Virus record (IMG/VR): IMGVR_UViG_3300017964_000097
Span: 1-21,788 of that record
Origin: a virus
Length of the DNA stretch: 21,788 nucleotides
Strand: one strand, 5' to 3'
The position numbers were made by a program, and so were the translations under genes. The first letter of the stretch is position 1. Each line of letters begins with the position of its first letter. Below, piece by piece: positions 1 through 7,473 of this stretch. The notes beneath the pieces were generated by a model. The model saw nothing but the letters and a program-made list of their open reading frames with translations, ran no database searches and was not told where the DNA came from.

Positions 1-1514
1 AGAATATGGTCACCATTCGCACTTCGTCTTTTTACCCAGACAAAATTAGGAGCAAATCCGACGCCTGTAATTGCATTTGTTGCATTAGTACCCGTATAAA
101 GCACCGTATTGAAATAATCCGACCCATCCGCAATGTCCGGCGCGGGCAGGTTGGCGGTGTTCAGTGCTTTGTAGCCGGTCGGTGGGGTGTAGGCAAAGTC
201 GCGTTGTCCGAAGTTAAATATGCCTGAGCTAGAAGATCCGCCAGAGCCGTGACTCAGCAATGGTAAATACCTTTTACCTACGGTCAATTCGAGACCATTT
301 GTGCCGCTTGCTGGTGCTGCGGAATTTTGCCAAGTATTGTTCTTCGCAAAGTAGATTTCTGGGGGGTTGGTATCTGCATCAACGGCAATACTGATTATAT
401 CGCCATTGGTGTAGGTAGAGAATCCGCTGGTCTGTGCAGCTGTCTCAATCTTGTACTCACCGTTCGGGAAGTAACAAGCAAACTCTGTATTGTCTCGAAT
501 TTGAAAATTTGAATCAGCCTGAATTACACCTGTGTCTTGATTCGAGTTGGAATCGTTCACGGTCATTTCCCAATACCACTTGCCGGAGATTGGGATCAAA
601 AATGTACCTACCGCCTTTGCACCAGCAGCAGCGGTTAAATCAGCCTGCAAATTGCCATTGCTAAGAGTTCTTGTACCGGGTGAGTTTGCAGCCGAATTAA
701 GAGTGCACCAGTTCGTCGTCGGCGTGTCGCTCATCACGTCCGTACCAGTGCCGGAGGGGGTGAAGTTATTGGCGGTCCAATCGTTGCTCAAGCCGCTGCT
801 ATCAGTGCCATCGCCGCTGGCAAACTTCAGATACCAAGACTGTCCGGTGTAGCTGCCTGCGTACTTGATGGGACGCCAAACGCCGTTGTTGTCGTATTCT
901 CCAAAAGCAGTTGCATCGGTATAAGCGGTTCCATCAATAAAGTTGACTTCTGCTAAATATCCGTCGCCGGGGTCACTGGTCTGGACACTTTTGCCTATTG
1001 TGTGTGAACCGGTGTTGTTAATAGCAGCTTCAAAATTTTGAGCCAACGTGCTTCGGTTGGCAGTATTTATGTCAACAACTTTTTCATTGTTAATCCATAC
1101 ATTGCACCTATCGTCAACAGCCGACTGAGTGGTATCCAGCACGAACATTATGTGATACCAGGCAGAAGGGTCGCGCAGTTGCCTGTCGGACCTGTAGTAA
1201 AAAAGGTTGCTACCGCCCGGATCGGACGAATAGAACAAAATATAAAATGAACCGTCAGCATCAATAATTAGACCATCCTGATCTGACCCAGAGGGTTGCT
1301 GAGCAGCAAACACTGTGAAGTTACCAGTGCTGGCGCTTACGTCACTCCTTTTGAACCACCCACTCCACGTCCACGTCTTGCGATTTCCAGCACTACCGGG
1401 AGTCCGGTTCAGGTACGCCGAATCCGCCGAGTTAAACCGCAAGCTTTGCTCGATCTGATATGGACCCTGGTTCCCGCTAGCACCAGCTAGGACTGAAGCG
1501 TGTAAAAAAGACAT
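1..1514 (-). CDS. LamG/SPRY-like tail fibre or receptor-binding protein, 3' end outside the window
   Basis: The frame starts at ATG 1514 and stays open for 504 codons to the left edge, so the C-terminus is missing. Its ATG shares one base with the stop of the preceding gene (TAATG). Three regions can be seen. Residues about 25-200 look like a concanavalin/LamG-type sandwich, with motifs such as WTWSGWFKRS, WYHIMFVLD and GYLAEVNFIDG. Residues about 265-450 look SPRY-like, with GKWYWEMTVN, a GDIISIAVDAD strand and YTPPTGYKALNT. From about residue 465, YFNTVLYTG followed by GVGFAPNFVWVKRRS resembles the DUF7483 type seen in phage fibre proteins. Such proteins probably bind host surface sugars. 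Its position at the end of the fibre cassette supports a receptor-binding role, which is inferred. Domain names come from motif resemblance, not a search. Confidence 0.85.
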   Translation of the reverse strand, partial: MSFLHASVLAGASGNQGPYQIEQSLRFNSADSAYLNRTPGSAGNRKTWTWSGWFKRSDVSASTGNFTVFAAQQPSGSDQDGLIIDADGSFYILFYSSDPGGSNLFYYRSDRQLRDPSAWYHIMFVLDTTQSAVDDRCNVWINNEKVVDINTANRSTLAQNFEAAINNTGSHTIGKSVQTSDPGDGYLAEVNFIDGTAYTDATAFGEYDNNGVWRPIKYAGSYTGQSWYLKFASGDGTDSSGLSNDWTANNFTPSGTGTDVMSDTPTTNWCTLNSAANSPGTRTLSNGNLQADLTAAAGAKAVGTFLIPISGKWYWEMTVNDSNSNQDTGVIQADSNFQIRDNTEFACYFPNGEYKIETAAQTSGFSTYTNGDIISIAVDADTNPPEIYFAKNNTWQNSAAPASGTNGLELTVGKRYLPLLSHGSGGSSSSGIFNFGQRDFAYTPPTGYKALNTANLPAPDIADGSDYFNTVLYTGTNATNAITGVGFAPNFVWVKRRSANGDHI

Positions 1515-2314
1515 TATCTTGTGTAGTTACCGGTCCAGACGCAATCGATTAAGTTTGCACCACGAATAATATAATCCACGCGATCCACCTGATTAGCCCC
1601 GGTGCTTAACGTTGGTACGGTACCGCCTGGGAAGCGGAATGCTGCGTTCCAAGTGATTGTGCGGCTGCCTGTACCGTCCTGAACGATGAAAATAGAACCA
1701 CTCTGGCCAACAGTCTGGTTTGTAGGCTGTGCAAACGCCCGTGTCGCACCTGCCGTGTCGAGCGTGATCGTGAAATTATTCGAAGCAGATAAGTCAATCG
1801 CGACGGTTGCAGCGTCAGTCAACGTCGTGACTTCTGCAATCTGAGCAGCCGTAAACGTCTGAACATCTTCTAAGTTGGCGATCGTGCGAGCTACGCCATT
1901 AGAAGCTAAACCGACAACACCGGAACCGTTCCGGTACAAACCAGTGTCTGGGTCCGCTGAAAAAGTAATGCTAGGGGTGGCAGCTGAACCATCGGGAAAC
2001 TGACCACCTGCATTTACATAGTCAGCGCCTGCGAGAATGACACCGAAGAAATCCTGACCTACACCAGGGGCAGAGCTAAAGACGATGTTACCACCGTTAA
2101 GTCTGAAACCTGATCCACCTGTGCTGTCAGGCTGCTGAATGACACCACCGACTGATATCAAACACTGTTGTTCGTTAAGCGGTAACGGTACTGGAGCAGC
2201 ACCGTTTACTTCTAGAGCAAAAGAAGTTGTGGTGCCGTCAAAAGAGCCGCTGATATCATCGATATTTAAATATGAAGTAAAAGCAGCCTGAAGGTCGTTA
2301 CCGATGTAACCCAC
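1514..2314 (-). CDS. Phage fibre / virion structural protein (266 aa)
   Basis: The start is GTG at 2314; no ATG lies nearby in frame, and a partial Shine-Dalgarno (GAGAG) sits upstream. Residues about 14-95 show the pattern common at the N-terminus of phage fibre proteins: a strand containing GSFDGTTTSFAL, then LISVGGVIQQPDS, then IVFSSAPGVGQDFFGVILAG. Residues about 111-143 contain PSITFSADPDTGLYRNGSG, a motif recurrent in fibre and appendage proteins of marine phages. The C-terminal third is Thr/Ala-rich and beta-prone, ending with a Trp-containing strand. No enzymatic motif is visible. It sits between the chaperone-like gene and the LamG-type fibre, whose start overlaps its stop by one base. 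It probably forms part of the fibre or adsorption apparatus; the exact location is unknown. Confidence 0.85.
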   Translation of the reverse strand: MGYIGNDLQAAFTSYLNIDDISGSFDGTTTSFALEVNGAAPVPLPLNEQQCLISVGGVIQQPDSTGGSGFRLNGGNIVFSSAPGVGQDFFGVILAGADYVNAGGQFPDGSAATPSITFSADPDTGLYRNGSGVVGLASNGVARTIANLEDVQTFTAAQIAEVTTLTDAATVAIDLSASNNFTITLDTAGATRAFAQPTNQTVGQSGSIFIVQDGTGSRTITWNAAFRFPGGTVPTLSTGANQVDRVDYIIRGANLIDCVWTGNYTR

Positions 2315-2341
2315 GATTTACTCTCTTAGCTCTGTTATTAG

Positions 2342-2728
2342 TTATTCTAACTCGGTTGTATTAGGACCAGCAGTAGAAGGTTCAGTAGGCCAAACAACAG
2401 ACTCAGGTCCAGTCGCCTCATAGGTTTGAGGCAGATCACGCAGAACCTGACGATAAGCGGCCCATGCTGCTTGATCGACTGTAGCTCCAGGGATCATGGT
2501 CCAGTCAGAAGCTTTGATAAGTTGATCACGCTTTTCACGGATAGAATCCCAATTGAGAGCGTTTTCAGCTGGAATGGTTACGTTACCCTCGGCCACCCAC
2601 TCCAAGTAACGTTTGTAATCGTAATTGCTGTCGTCCATCGGGATGCATGCCCCGTCGGAAAGACGAATGACGCAAGTTGGCTCGGTGAAGCCAGCTAAGG
2701 GAGGAACAGGTGCAAATTTATAGGACAT
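2342..2728 (-). CDS. Tail-assembly-chaperone-like protein (Phage_tail_APC type, 128 aa)
   Basis: The pattern is that of the phage tail assembly chaperone family. An N-terminal Pro-rich stretch precedes a short region with IRLSDGACIPMDDSN, then a helix with SIREKRDQLIKASDWTMIPG, then WAAYRQVLRDLPQ, and a tail containing VVWPTEP. The Arg-Asp-x-Leu-Ile-x-x-x-Asp-Trp and Trp-x-x-Tyr-Arg-Gln-x-Leu-Arg-Asp blocks are the family hallmarks. I chose ATG 2728 over a TTG at 2734 because GGAG lies eight bases before it. The TTG would add only two residues. Family members are usually encoded next to tail fibre genes and help fold or attach fibres; here it sits between two fibre genes, which fits. Confidence 0.85.
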   Translation of the reverse strand: MSYKFAPVPPLAGFTEPTCVIRLSDGACIPMDDSNYDYKRYLEWVAEGNVTIPAENALNWDSIREKRDQLIKASDWTMIPGATVDQAAWAAYRQVLRDLPQTYEATGPESVVWPTEPSTAGPNTTELE

Positions 2729-2730
2729 GA

Positions 2731-3849
2731 TCAAAGCTCCGCGTTGATGATGATTTTATCTGTTGCAGCGTTACCTGTATACAAGAAGCAAGGGTTGTAA
2801 GTGGTGAAAACGGCAGATGACGTAAAAGCAGCAAGGATGGATCCAGTGCGCGTTGCATAGACATTGGTCCAGCTAGTCAAGGCAACGTTAAAGCCGGACC
2901 CGCTTACATAAATTGTTCCCTCATTAGTCAACGTAGGAATTGCTCTGAGGGGAGCTGGCATGGTAAACACCACCGACCCTGCGCTTGCGGTTGAGGTGTA
3001 ACCAGTGGCGAACGCTGCAAACCCATTCGCAGCACCATCGCCTTCGTAAACCATGCAGTAACGCTGGCACCTCTGAAGCTCATCACCATAGCTTTTAACT
3101 TGGAAAGGCGTAGCCTCGGTTCCTTCTTCAAACTGAACACCAGTTATTTCCCATGTTGCAGAAGCAGTTGTTATAACCCCATTCTGCACGTGGCCGTAAG
3201 CAAAACCAGTGGTTGCGTAAGCTCCCCAGGAAGAGCTATCAGTGCTTGTCCAATCGGTTCCAGCGCATAGAATAAAATCAATTTCTAAACCGTTTCCGTT
3301 ATCATCATTAATTACACCCGTCGTATCCGCAGGCACGGAGATTATCTTTTTTTCCCAAGTATTGGCAGAGTTGACCGTATAAGTAAGAGTGATATTACGA
3401 CTTGCGTCTTCTCGATACAGGCAGAGGCCAAATGTGCCGGTTATAGAAGAACGCACCCAAAAAGAGAGCCTTGTCTCCTTAGCGTTGGCTGTACCGTACG
3501 CTAAACGTTGACAATCGTGGGCTTCAATTCGATACGTGAGATAGAGTAATTCATTAGCATCGACAGTTGTCTCAGCTGTCCCTGTCGTTAAAAGTAGACT
3601 GTTGGTAAAACCTGCGGGTGGTGTAGTACTGCTTTGTGAAAGAGTACCATCGAACTCATCAAGGTTGGCTGCAAGGTAACGGAATCGATCAACACAATAT
3701 CCATCATTCACACCGTCGTGTGCAACGGTCAGAGAAGTACGTCTCTGGGCTACTCGCATCCCTCCATTCAGCACTAAATTGGCATCGGGGCCGACAACAT
3801 CAAAAACGTTATCGGCCAAGCGTCCTGCATCAACATCTGTAAGTGCCAC
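2731..3849 (-). CDS. Tail fibre protein with carbohydrate-binding-like fold (372 aa)
   Basis: The start is GTG 3849, strongly supported by AGGAGG eight bases upstream. The N-terminus contains NLVLNGGMRVAQRRTS and YCVDRFRYLAAN. The middle has LSFWVRSSITGTFGL, and a later segment reads ITGVQFEEGTEATPF. Near residues 255-268 comes ELQRCQRYCMVYEG. That succession (NGGM.vaQR..., DRF, a jelly-roll-like beta domain, GVQFE.G..ATPF, L.RCQRY) is a common layout in fibre/receptor proteins of marine tailed phages. In those proteins the beta domain is thought to bind carbohydrate. The last 100 residues are Thr/Ser/Ala-rich and beta-prone and may form the distal tip. Its stop lies immediately after the chaperone-like gene start. 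Fibre identity is confident; ligand unknown. Confidence 0.88.
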   Translation of the reverse strand: MALTDVDAGRLADNVFDVVGPDANLVLNGGMRVAQRRTSLTVAHDGVNDGYCVDRFRYLAANLDEFDGTLSQSSTTPPAGFTNSLLLTTGTAETTVDANELLYLTYRIEAHDCQRLAYGTANAKETRLSFWVRSSITGTFGLCLYREDASRNITLTYTVNSANTWEKKIISVPADTTGVINDDNGNGLEIDFILCAGTDWTSTDSSSWGAYATTGFAYGHVQNGVITTASATWEITGVQFEEGTEATPFQVKSYGDELQRCQRYCMVYEGDGAANGFAAFATGYTSTASAGSVVFTMPAPLRAIPTLTNEGTIYVSGSGFNVALTSWTNVYATRTGSILAAFTSSAVFTTYNPCFLYTGNAATDKIIINAEL

Positions 3850-3864
3850 GTTTTATGCCTCCTA

Positions 3865-4206
3865 TCAAGTCTGATCAAGGTAGCTCACAGCAATATCTAA
3901 GGCACTCGCAGTGTTAGAGCGTGCTCTGAGAATATCGCTGGATTCCATAATAATTTTACTGCCGCTGATAATCTCGAGAGAAGAACCAGCGGGGACAGGA
4001 GCGTTTCGAATCAAGAACACATCGTCGCCCGTGTTCGAGTCCAACTGAATATCTACGTTGGCACTCGAACCACTCTTGTTGGAGACCAGAATGCTTAGCA
4101 GAATGATCGTCGAAGAAGCGCTGGCTGTAAGAACCACCGCCGTCGCATCAGTGATAACAGCTGTGGTTAAATCGGCGTTGGTGTCGATCTTAAATGTATT
4201 TGCCAT
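3865..4206 (-). CDS. Small beta-rich virion protein (113 aa), function unknown
   Basis: A compact protein beginning MANTFKIDTNADL, followed by alternating hydrophobic strands (TAVVLTASASSTIILLSILV) and a hydrophilic second half with DIQLDSNTGDDVFLI and PVPAGSSLEI. The composition and strand pattern look like a small beta-sandwich, as in accessory virion proteins encoded among phage fibre genes. The segment at residues 28-43 is hydrophobic but is interrupted by Ser/Thr and lacks flanking charges, so I read it as buried strands, not a membrane helix. It starts two bases after the end of the Mtd-N-like gene and ends just before the 372-residue fibre gene. No recognised family. Confidence 0.75.
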   Translation of the reverse strand: MANTFKIDTNADLTTAVITDATAVVLTASASSTIILLSILVSNKSGSSANVDIQLDSNTGDDVFLIRNAPVPAGSSLEIISGSKIIMESSDILRARSNTASALDIAVSYLDQT

Positions 4207-4207
4207 T

Positions 4208-4612
4208 TCAACTTAATGCGAGGATTAGGGCGAGTTGCGAGGTCGAATCAAAATTCCCACTCACAGTAAGATCTCCTGTGATCGAAACGTTACCAGGGAT
4301 GGTAACAGCGCCAGATGTATCTATTGTAAGCCTAGCAACACCTCCGGTCACAAGCGCCAGTTGACCTACTGAGGGACTAATAAAACCTGTATTTTGACTG
4401 TTTGCAAACTTCAGGGCACAGCTTGAAAGTGAACCCGGCGCCAAGCTGGAGTTGCTGCCATCTTCTCGAAGTAGCGGAAAACCGCCGCTAGTAATCGCAT
4501 CATGGATTACACAGGTTTGCTTGACGGTATCTACAGTGACTTCTCCAACAGCACCGATGAAACCACCTGTTTCTGCTGTTGTGCCCCGCCTAAATTGTAC
4601 TTGGGTTGCCAT
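4208..4612 (-). CDS. Fibre-associated protein with Mtd N-terminal-like domain (134 aa)
   Basis: The N-terminus reads QVQFRRGTTAETGGFIGAVG and continues with EVTVDTVKQTCVIHDAITSGGFPL. This matches the pattern QxRRGTtaexxxFtGaxGElxvDtxkxtlxvHDGxtxGGxpl, which characterises the major tropism determinant N-terminal domain and related trimeric fibre heads. The C-terminal half carries a fibre-like strand run: ITGDLTVSGNF preceded by SGAVTIPGNVS. Such short proteins are usually fibre heads or adaptors linking a fibre to the baseplate. The start ATG 4612 has AGGA about ten bases upstream. It lies between the 488-residue repeat fibre and two further fibre-type genes. Only the N-terminal family resemblance is seen directly; the adaptor role is inferred. 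Confidence 0.8.
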   Translation of the reverse strand: MATQVQFRRGTTAETGGFIGAVGEVTVDTVKQTCVIHDAITSGGFPLLREDGSNSSLAPGSLSSCALKFANSQNTGFISPSVGQLALVTGGVARLTIDTSGAVTIPGNVSITGDLTVSGNFDSTSQLALILALS

Positions 4613-4616
4613 GGTT

Positions 4617-6083
4617 CTATCCTAATGCAATTGCAATTGCGGTCGCAAAATCCTGTGTAGCCATTGTCCCTGTTTCATCAGGAACTGTGACCGTTCTATT
4701 TGCAGTTAGGGTATCAGTCGTAAATGTACTCGCAAAACTTGAAGTTCCTCCGCCCCTGCCTTGAATAACGATCCCGTCCTGTGTTGCAGCTTGACGGAAG
4801 GTCTGACCAGTCGCGTTAGTGAATGTGTTAGCACCTGTAAACGCGTTTGCAGTGCCTAGCAACGCTAATGTCCCGTTTTCATCAGGGACGGTCAGGGTGC
4901 GGGTTGTGCCAGTTGTGATGCCTGATGCGCTAAAGGCAATCTGTTTTGTATTGTCGGCTGTGTTCCTAACACGGAAACCGCCATCATTTGTAACGACTGC
5001 AGTAGAAGTAACTGATGTCAGGCCAGCCAGAGTTGTCGAGCTACTGCCAAGAGCGATACCGGTTGTACCAACCGTGATCGAGCTATTCGCTAATTGCGAA
5101 TTGGGAATAGCGTTAGTACTGAACTCTCCGGTGGAACTGTTATAAGTAAGACCTGAACCAGTTGCAACACTGAGTGACTCAAGCAGAGCAACCGTACCAC
5201 TCAAATTCGGAAGGTTGATTGCCCGGTCAGCATCGGGATTGATGACCGAGAGTGTAGTTTCATGTGCATCAGCACCGCTCCCCTCAAAGGTGATTCCACT
5301 GGAGTTGAGGAGGATGCTGTTTGCTGCGTCAGTTGCACCGATCGTGACCGCTGTACTGATGACCGAAGTCAGGCCATCCAGAGTTGTGGAGCTAGCGCCG
5401 AGAGCAATACTTGTTGTACCAACTGTGATCGTGCTGTTAGCCAGGTTGGCGTTGGCGATCGATGAGCCAGTAGAAAGGAGGGTTCCGCTGTTATCAGGTA
5501 AGTTCAGCGCCCGATCTGCTGTCGGATCAACAACATTGAGGGTTGTCTCAAAGTCGTTTGCTGTTGAACCTTCGAAGACAATACCAGTCGAATTGAGCAG
5601 AATGCTGTTAGCAGCATCAGCTGTACCAATCAGAACCGAAGTGCTACCGATGAGGTTGGTTGATGTAACCGAAGTTAAACCACCAAGCGTCGTTGAGGAT
5701 GCACCAAGGGCAATCGCTGTGGTGCCGATGGTGATATCGTCGTTCGCTAATTGCGAATTGGGAATAGCATTGGTTCCGAATTCGCCGGACGTGCTGTTAT
5801 AAGTTAATCCTGAGCCGGTTGCGACACTGAAGTGGGCACGGACTTCACTGGCAGAAGGACCAGTGTAAGTAATGACGCCGCTTGTACTGTTGTAACTAAG
5901 AGAACCGTCGCCACCAGAATCCGTAACAGATATCGCAGCACGCGCTCGCGCATTGGTGAAGTACTCATTAGTGCCTTCAGAAAGGTCAGATGTTGAGTTA
6001 CCAGCAAAATCTAACTTGTCTGTAGGAGTGTTTACCTCCTGAAATAAGCCACTAACGAGACAAATAGCCTTCCTAGTTGCCAT
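4617..6083 (-). CDS. Repeat-rich tail fibre protein (488 aa)
   Basis: The N-terminus resembles a fibre anchor and includes DLSEGTNEYFTNARARAAIS, a motif found in many marine phage fibres. The rest is built from repeated blocks. One is SVATGSGLTYNSTSGEF followed by AIPNSQLANxxITxGTT and IALGASSTTLxGLTSV, present in whole or part three times. A second, DAANSILLNSxGIxFEGS followed by ETTLxVxxPxADRAxNLP, is present twice with degenerate relatives later. A third, RTLTVPDENGTLALLG / RTVTVPDETGTMATQD, closes the protein. The repeats are beta-prone and typical of a fibrous trimeric shaft. It begins after a 77-base gap that follows the tandem paralogue pair. The fibre call rests on composition and repeat type; the receptor is unknown. 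Confidence 0.85.
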   Translation of the reverse strand: MATRKAICLVSGLFQEVNTPTDKLDFAGNSTSDLSEGTNEYFTNARARAAISVTDSGGDGSLSYNSTSGVITYTGPSASEVRAHFSVATGSGLTYNSTSGEFGTNAIPNSQLANDDITIGTTAIALGASSTTLGGLTSVTSTNLIGSTSVLIGTADAANSILLNSTGIVFEGSTANDFETTLNVVDPTADRALNLPDNSGTLLSTGSSIANANLANSTITVGTTSIALGASSTTLDGLTSVISTAVTIGATDAANSILLNSSGITFEGSGADAHETTLSVINPDADRAINLPNLSGTVALLESLSVATGSGLTYNSSTGEFSTNAIPNSQLANSSITVGTTGIALGSSSTTLAGLTSVTSTAVVTNDGGFRVRNTADNTKQIAFSASGITTGTTRTLTVPDENGTLALLGTANAFTGANTFTNATGQTFRQAATQDGIVIQGRGGGTSSFASTFTTDTLTANRTVTVPDETGTMATQDFATAIAIALG

Positions 6084-6160
6084 CTTGCATACCTACATGG
6101 CTCACTTTAGAGCACTAAGAATGAACCTTTTATAGAACCTATCCTACCAAGACTAAGGTT
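6084..6160 (-). other. 77-base intergenic gap before the repeat-rich fibre gene
   Basis: This gap is longer than usual for the block. In the minus-strand direction it contains TTCTATAAAAGG, which is -10-like, but no matching -35 is visible and there is no clear terminator. It may hold a weak promoter for the fibre cassette; I cannot support more. Confidence 0.25.
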
Positions 6161-6625
6161 TTAAGCTAGCGTAATCGGCGGCTCTATTTGTATCATAAAT
6201 TCAGATGTTGAGGCAGCTTCTCCTACCCTGGTTAGATGATGTCCTGCAGTCGTTGGCGGAGTCTTCGTAATTGCACCTGCCGTCGCGTTCGAAAGATAAT
6301 ATAAATCGCCAGCGTCGTATCCAGATCCAGCAAGCGTACCCACAATCAAAACGCGGACTTCTTCTCCGGCGAGTTTTGAAGTCTGCGCGAAACCAACAAC
6401 TGTAGCTTTGTCTAGCGTGTCATTGGCAACGGCACGTCCTACCTTACCATCGCTGGACCGCGAATAAAGAGCTTCGCCTTGCGAAACGTCCTCAAATCCC
6501 TCTGCTAAAAAACCAGCCACAGCGTAGACAGTGCGTCCAGCCATTGTTGATTTCAAATCCAGTAAAACCTGTGTAAACCCTTCAGCATTAGGTGAATAGG
6601 GTTCGTAATTACTAACTCCGGCCAT
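6161..6625 (-). CDS. Virion structural protein, tandem paralogue B (154 aa)
   Basis: This is clearly related to the preceding 175-residue protein. Both contain G(D/E)ALxxRxSDGxVG, then TLDxATVVGFA, a VxVLxxGxL strand, a (P/A)GDxYYLS-type turn, KTPPTTAGHHLTRVGEA and a final IQIEPPITL. The N-terminus has one Tyr-Glu-Pro...Asn-Ala-Glu-Gly segment followed by a hydrophobic helix (VLLDLKS). The first half is otherwise shorter than in the paralogue. The conserved core is a small beta-barrel-like module of a type common in phage virion accessory proteins. The ATG overlaps the stop of the paralogue by one base (TGATG), implying coupled translation. Probably a fibre-base or decoration protein; the exact role is unknown. 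Confidence 0.8.
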   Translation of the reverse strand: MAGVSNYEPYSPNAEGFTQVLLDLKSTMAGRTVYAVAGFLAEGFEDVSQGEALYSRSSDGKVGRAVANDTLDKATVVGFAQTSKLAGEEVRVLIVGTLAGSGYDAGDLYYLSNATAGAITKTPPTTAGHHLTRVGEAASTSEFMIQIEPPITLA

Positions 6626-7152
6626 CAGCTTAGAAGAATTGGTGGCTCAATCTGAATACTGAAGGATGTCGTTGTGGCACCTTCTCCAACACGCGTGACA
6701 AAGTGACCTGCAGAAGTAGGAGGTGAGAGGGAGATTTCACCAGCTGTGGTGCTTAAGAAGTAAATGTCACCAGGATCAATACCTGTTTGATCGTCTAAAA
6801 GACCTGCAACTAAAACTTTCACAGTGGTGCCAGAAGCTGCATCATCGTCTGCAAAACCAACGACAGTAGCCTCATCCAGAGTGCCATCAGCCTGCGCTAA
6901 GCCGACCTGACCATCACTTGCTCGCATAAACAAGGCGTCACCGTTACTAACCGCTTCAAAGGTGGTGGCGTCGAAACCAACCCTGGTCGGGGCAAACGCT
7001 GGGAACCCCTCTTTCATATCAATGATCGCGTCGACCAAGCCTCGGTAATTCGGCTCGTACGGCTGCCGAGTCATGGTGAACCCATTACCCTGCATCAGGT
7101 CAACGAGGACAGCTATAGCACCTTCTATATTCGGTTCGTAACCAGTAGCCAT
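6625..7152 (-). CDS. Virion structural protein, tandem paralogue A (175 aa)
   Basis: The first of two adjacent homologous genes. The N-terminus carries a short internal duplication: YEPNIEGAIAVLVDLMQG at residues 5-22 and YEPNYRGLVDAIIDMKEG at 32-49. The core from about residue 60 contains GDALFMRASDGQVG, LDEATVVGFADDD, GDIYFLSTTAGEISLSPPT and GHFVTRVGEGATT, ending IQIEPPILLS. The two N-terminal repeats look amphipathic and may provide docking surfaces, while the core looks all-beta. The start at ATG 7152 has AGGT eight bases upstream. It is the first minus-strand gene after the isolated plus-strand gene. No enzymatic residues are evident. Confidence 0.8.
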   Translation of the reverse strand: MATGYEPNIEGAIAVLVDLMQGNGFTMTRQPYEPNYRGLVDAIIDMKEGFPAFAPTRVGFDATTFEAVSNGDALFMRASDGQVGLAQADGTLDEATVVGFADDDAASGTTVKVLVAGLLDDQTGIDPGDIYFLSTTAGEISLSPPTSAGHFVTRVGEGATTTSFSIQIEPPILLS

Positions 7153-7221
7153 ATGCGTGCACCTAGTATCTTTATTTTAAATTGTCAACTACCTTAGAAT
7201 AAGAAAAACGGTAAGCATACA

Positions 7222-7473
7222 GTGACGCCTGAAACTTTGATGGCCGTCGTCAGTGCAGGTCTTGCTGCTTTCGCTGGTCTTGGTAAAGCTTTAGGTCGCT
7301 TCAATGAGAAGTTAGATATTCGCTTAAGGCGCATAGAGAATGATATCGATGAGCTACAAGACAACATGCTCAGAGACTATGTACTGAAGCAAGATTTCCT
7401 TAGAGAAATGCAATCAGTTCACCAAAAACTAGATAGAATTTGGGAGCACATGATTCAGGATCGAATCAAATAA
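7222..7473 (+). CDS. Small membrane-anchored coiled-coil protein, holin/spanin-like candidate (83 aa)
   Basis: This is the only plus-strand gene I accept. It starts with GTG 7222; a weak GGTAAG lies upstream. Residues about 4-23 form an Ala/Gly/Val/Leu-rich helix (LMAVVSAGLAAFAGLGKAL) long enough to cross a membrane. The rest is a heptad-like charged helix with RLRRIENDIDELQDNML, then DYVLKQDFLREMQSVHQKL and a basic/acidic tail. The layout of one N-terminal membrane segment plus a coiled coil occurs in conserved small proteins of cyanobacterial phages and in some lysis accessory proteins. A lysis role is only a guess, since the wall hydrolases lie about 7 kb away. Its stop overlaps tail-to-tail, by eight bases, with the end of the 140-residue gene on the other strand. 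Confidence 0.75.
   Translation: MTPETLMAVVSAGLAAFAGLGKALGRFNEKLDIRLRRIENDIDELQDNMLRDYVLKQDFLREMQSVHQKLDRIWEHMIQDRIK

Noticed and set aside
2729-2734. TTG start at 2734 for the tail-assembly-chaperone-like gene
   Set aside because: The ATG at 2728 has GGAG at the right distance and matches the expected start; the TTG adds only two residues.
1-7152. Diversity-generating retroelement, suggested by the Mtd-N-like protein
   Set aside because: No reverse transcriptase gene, template/variable repeat pair or C-type-lectin variable region is visible in the window. Mtd-N-like domains also occur without such elements.
7153-7221. Perfect TTGACA (minus strand, 7188-7183) as a -35 for the paralogue pair
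   Set aside because: No acceptable -10 hexamer occurs 16-18 bases downstream; the match alone is expected by chance in an A+T-rich gap.
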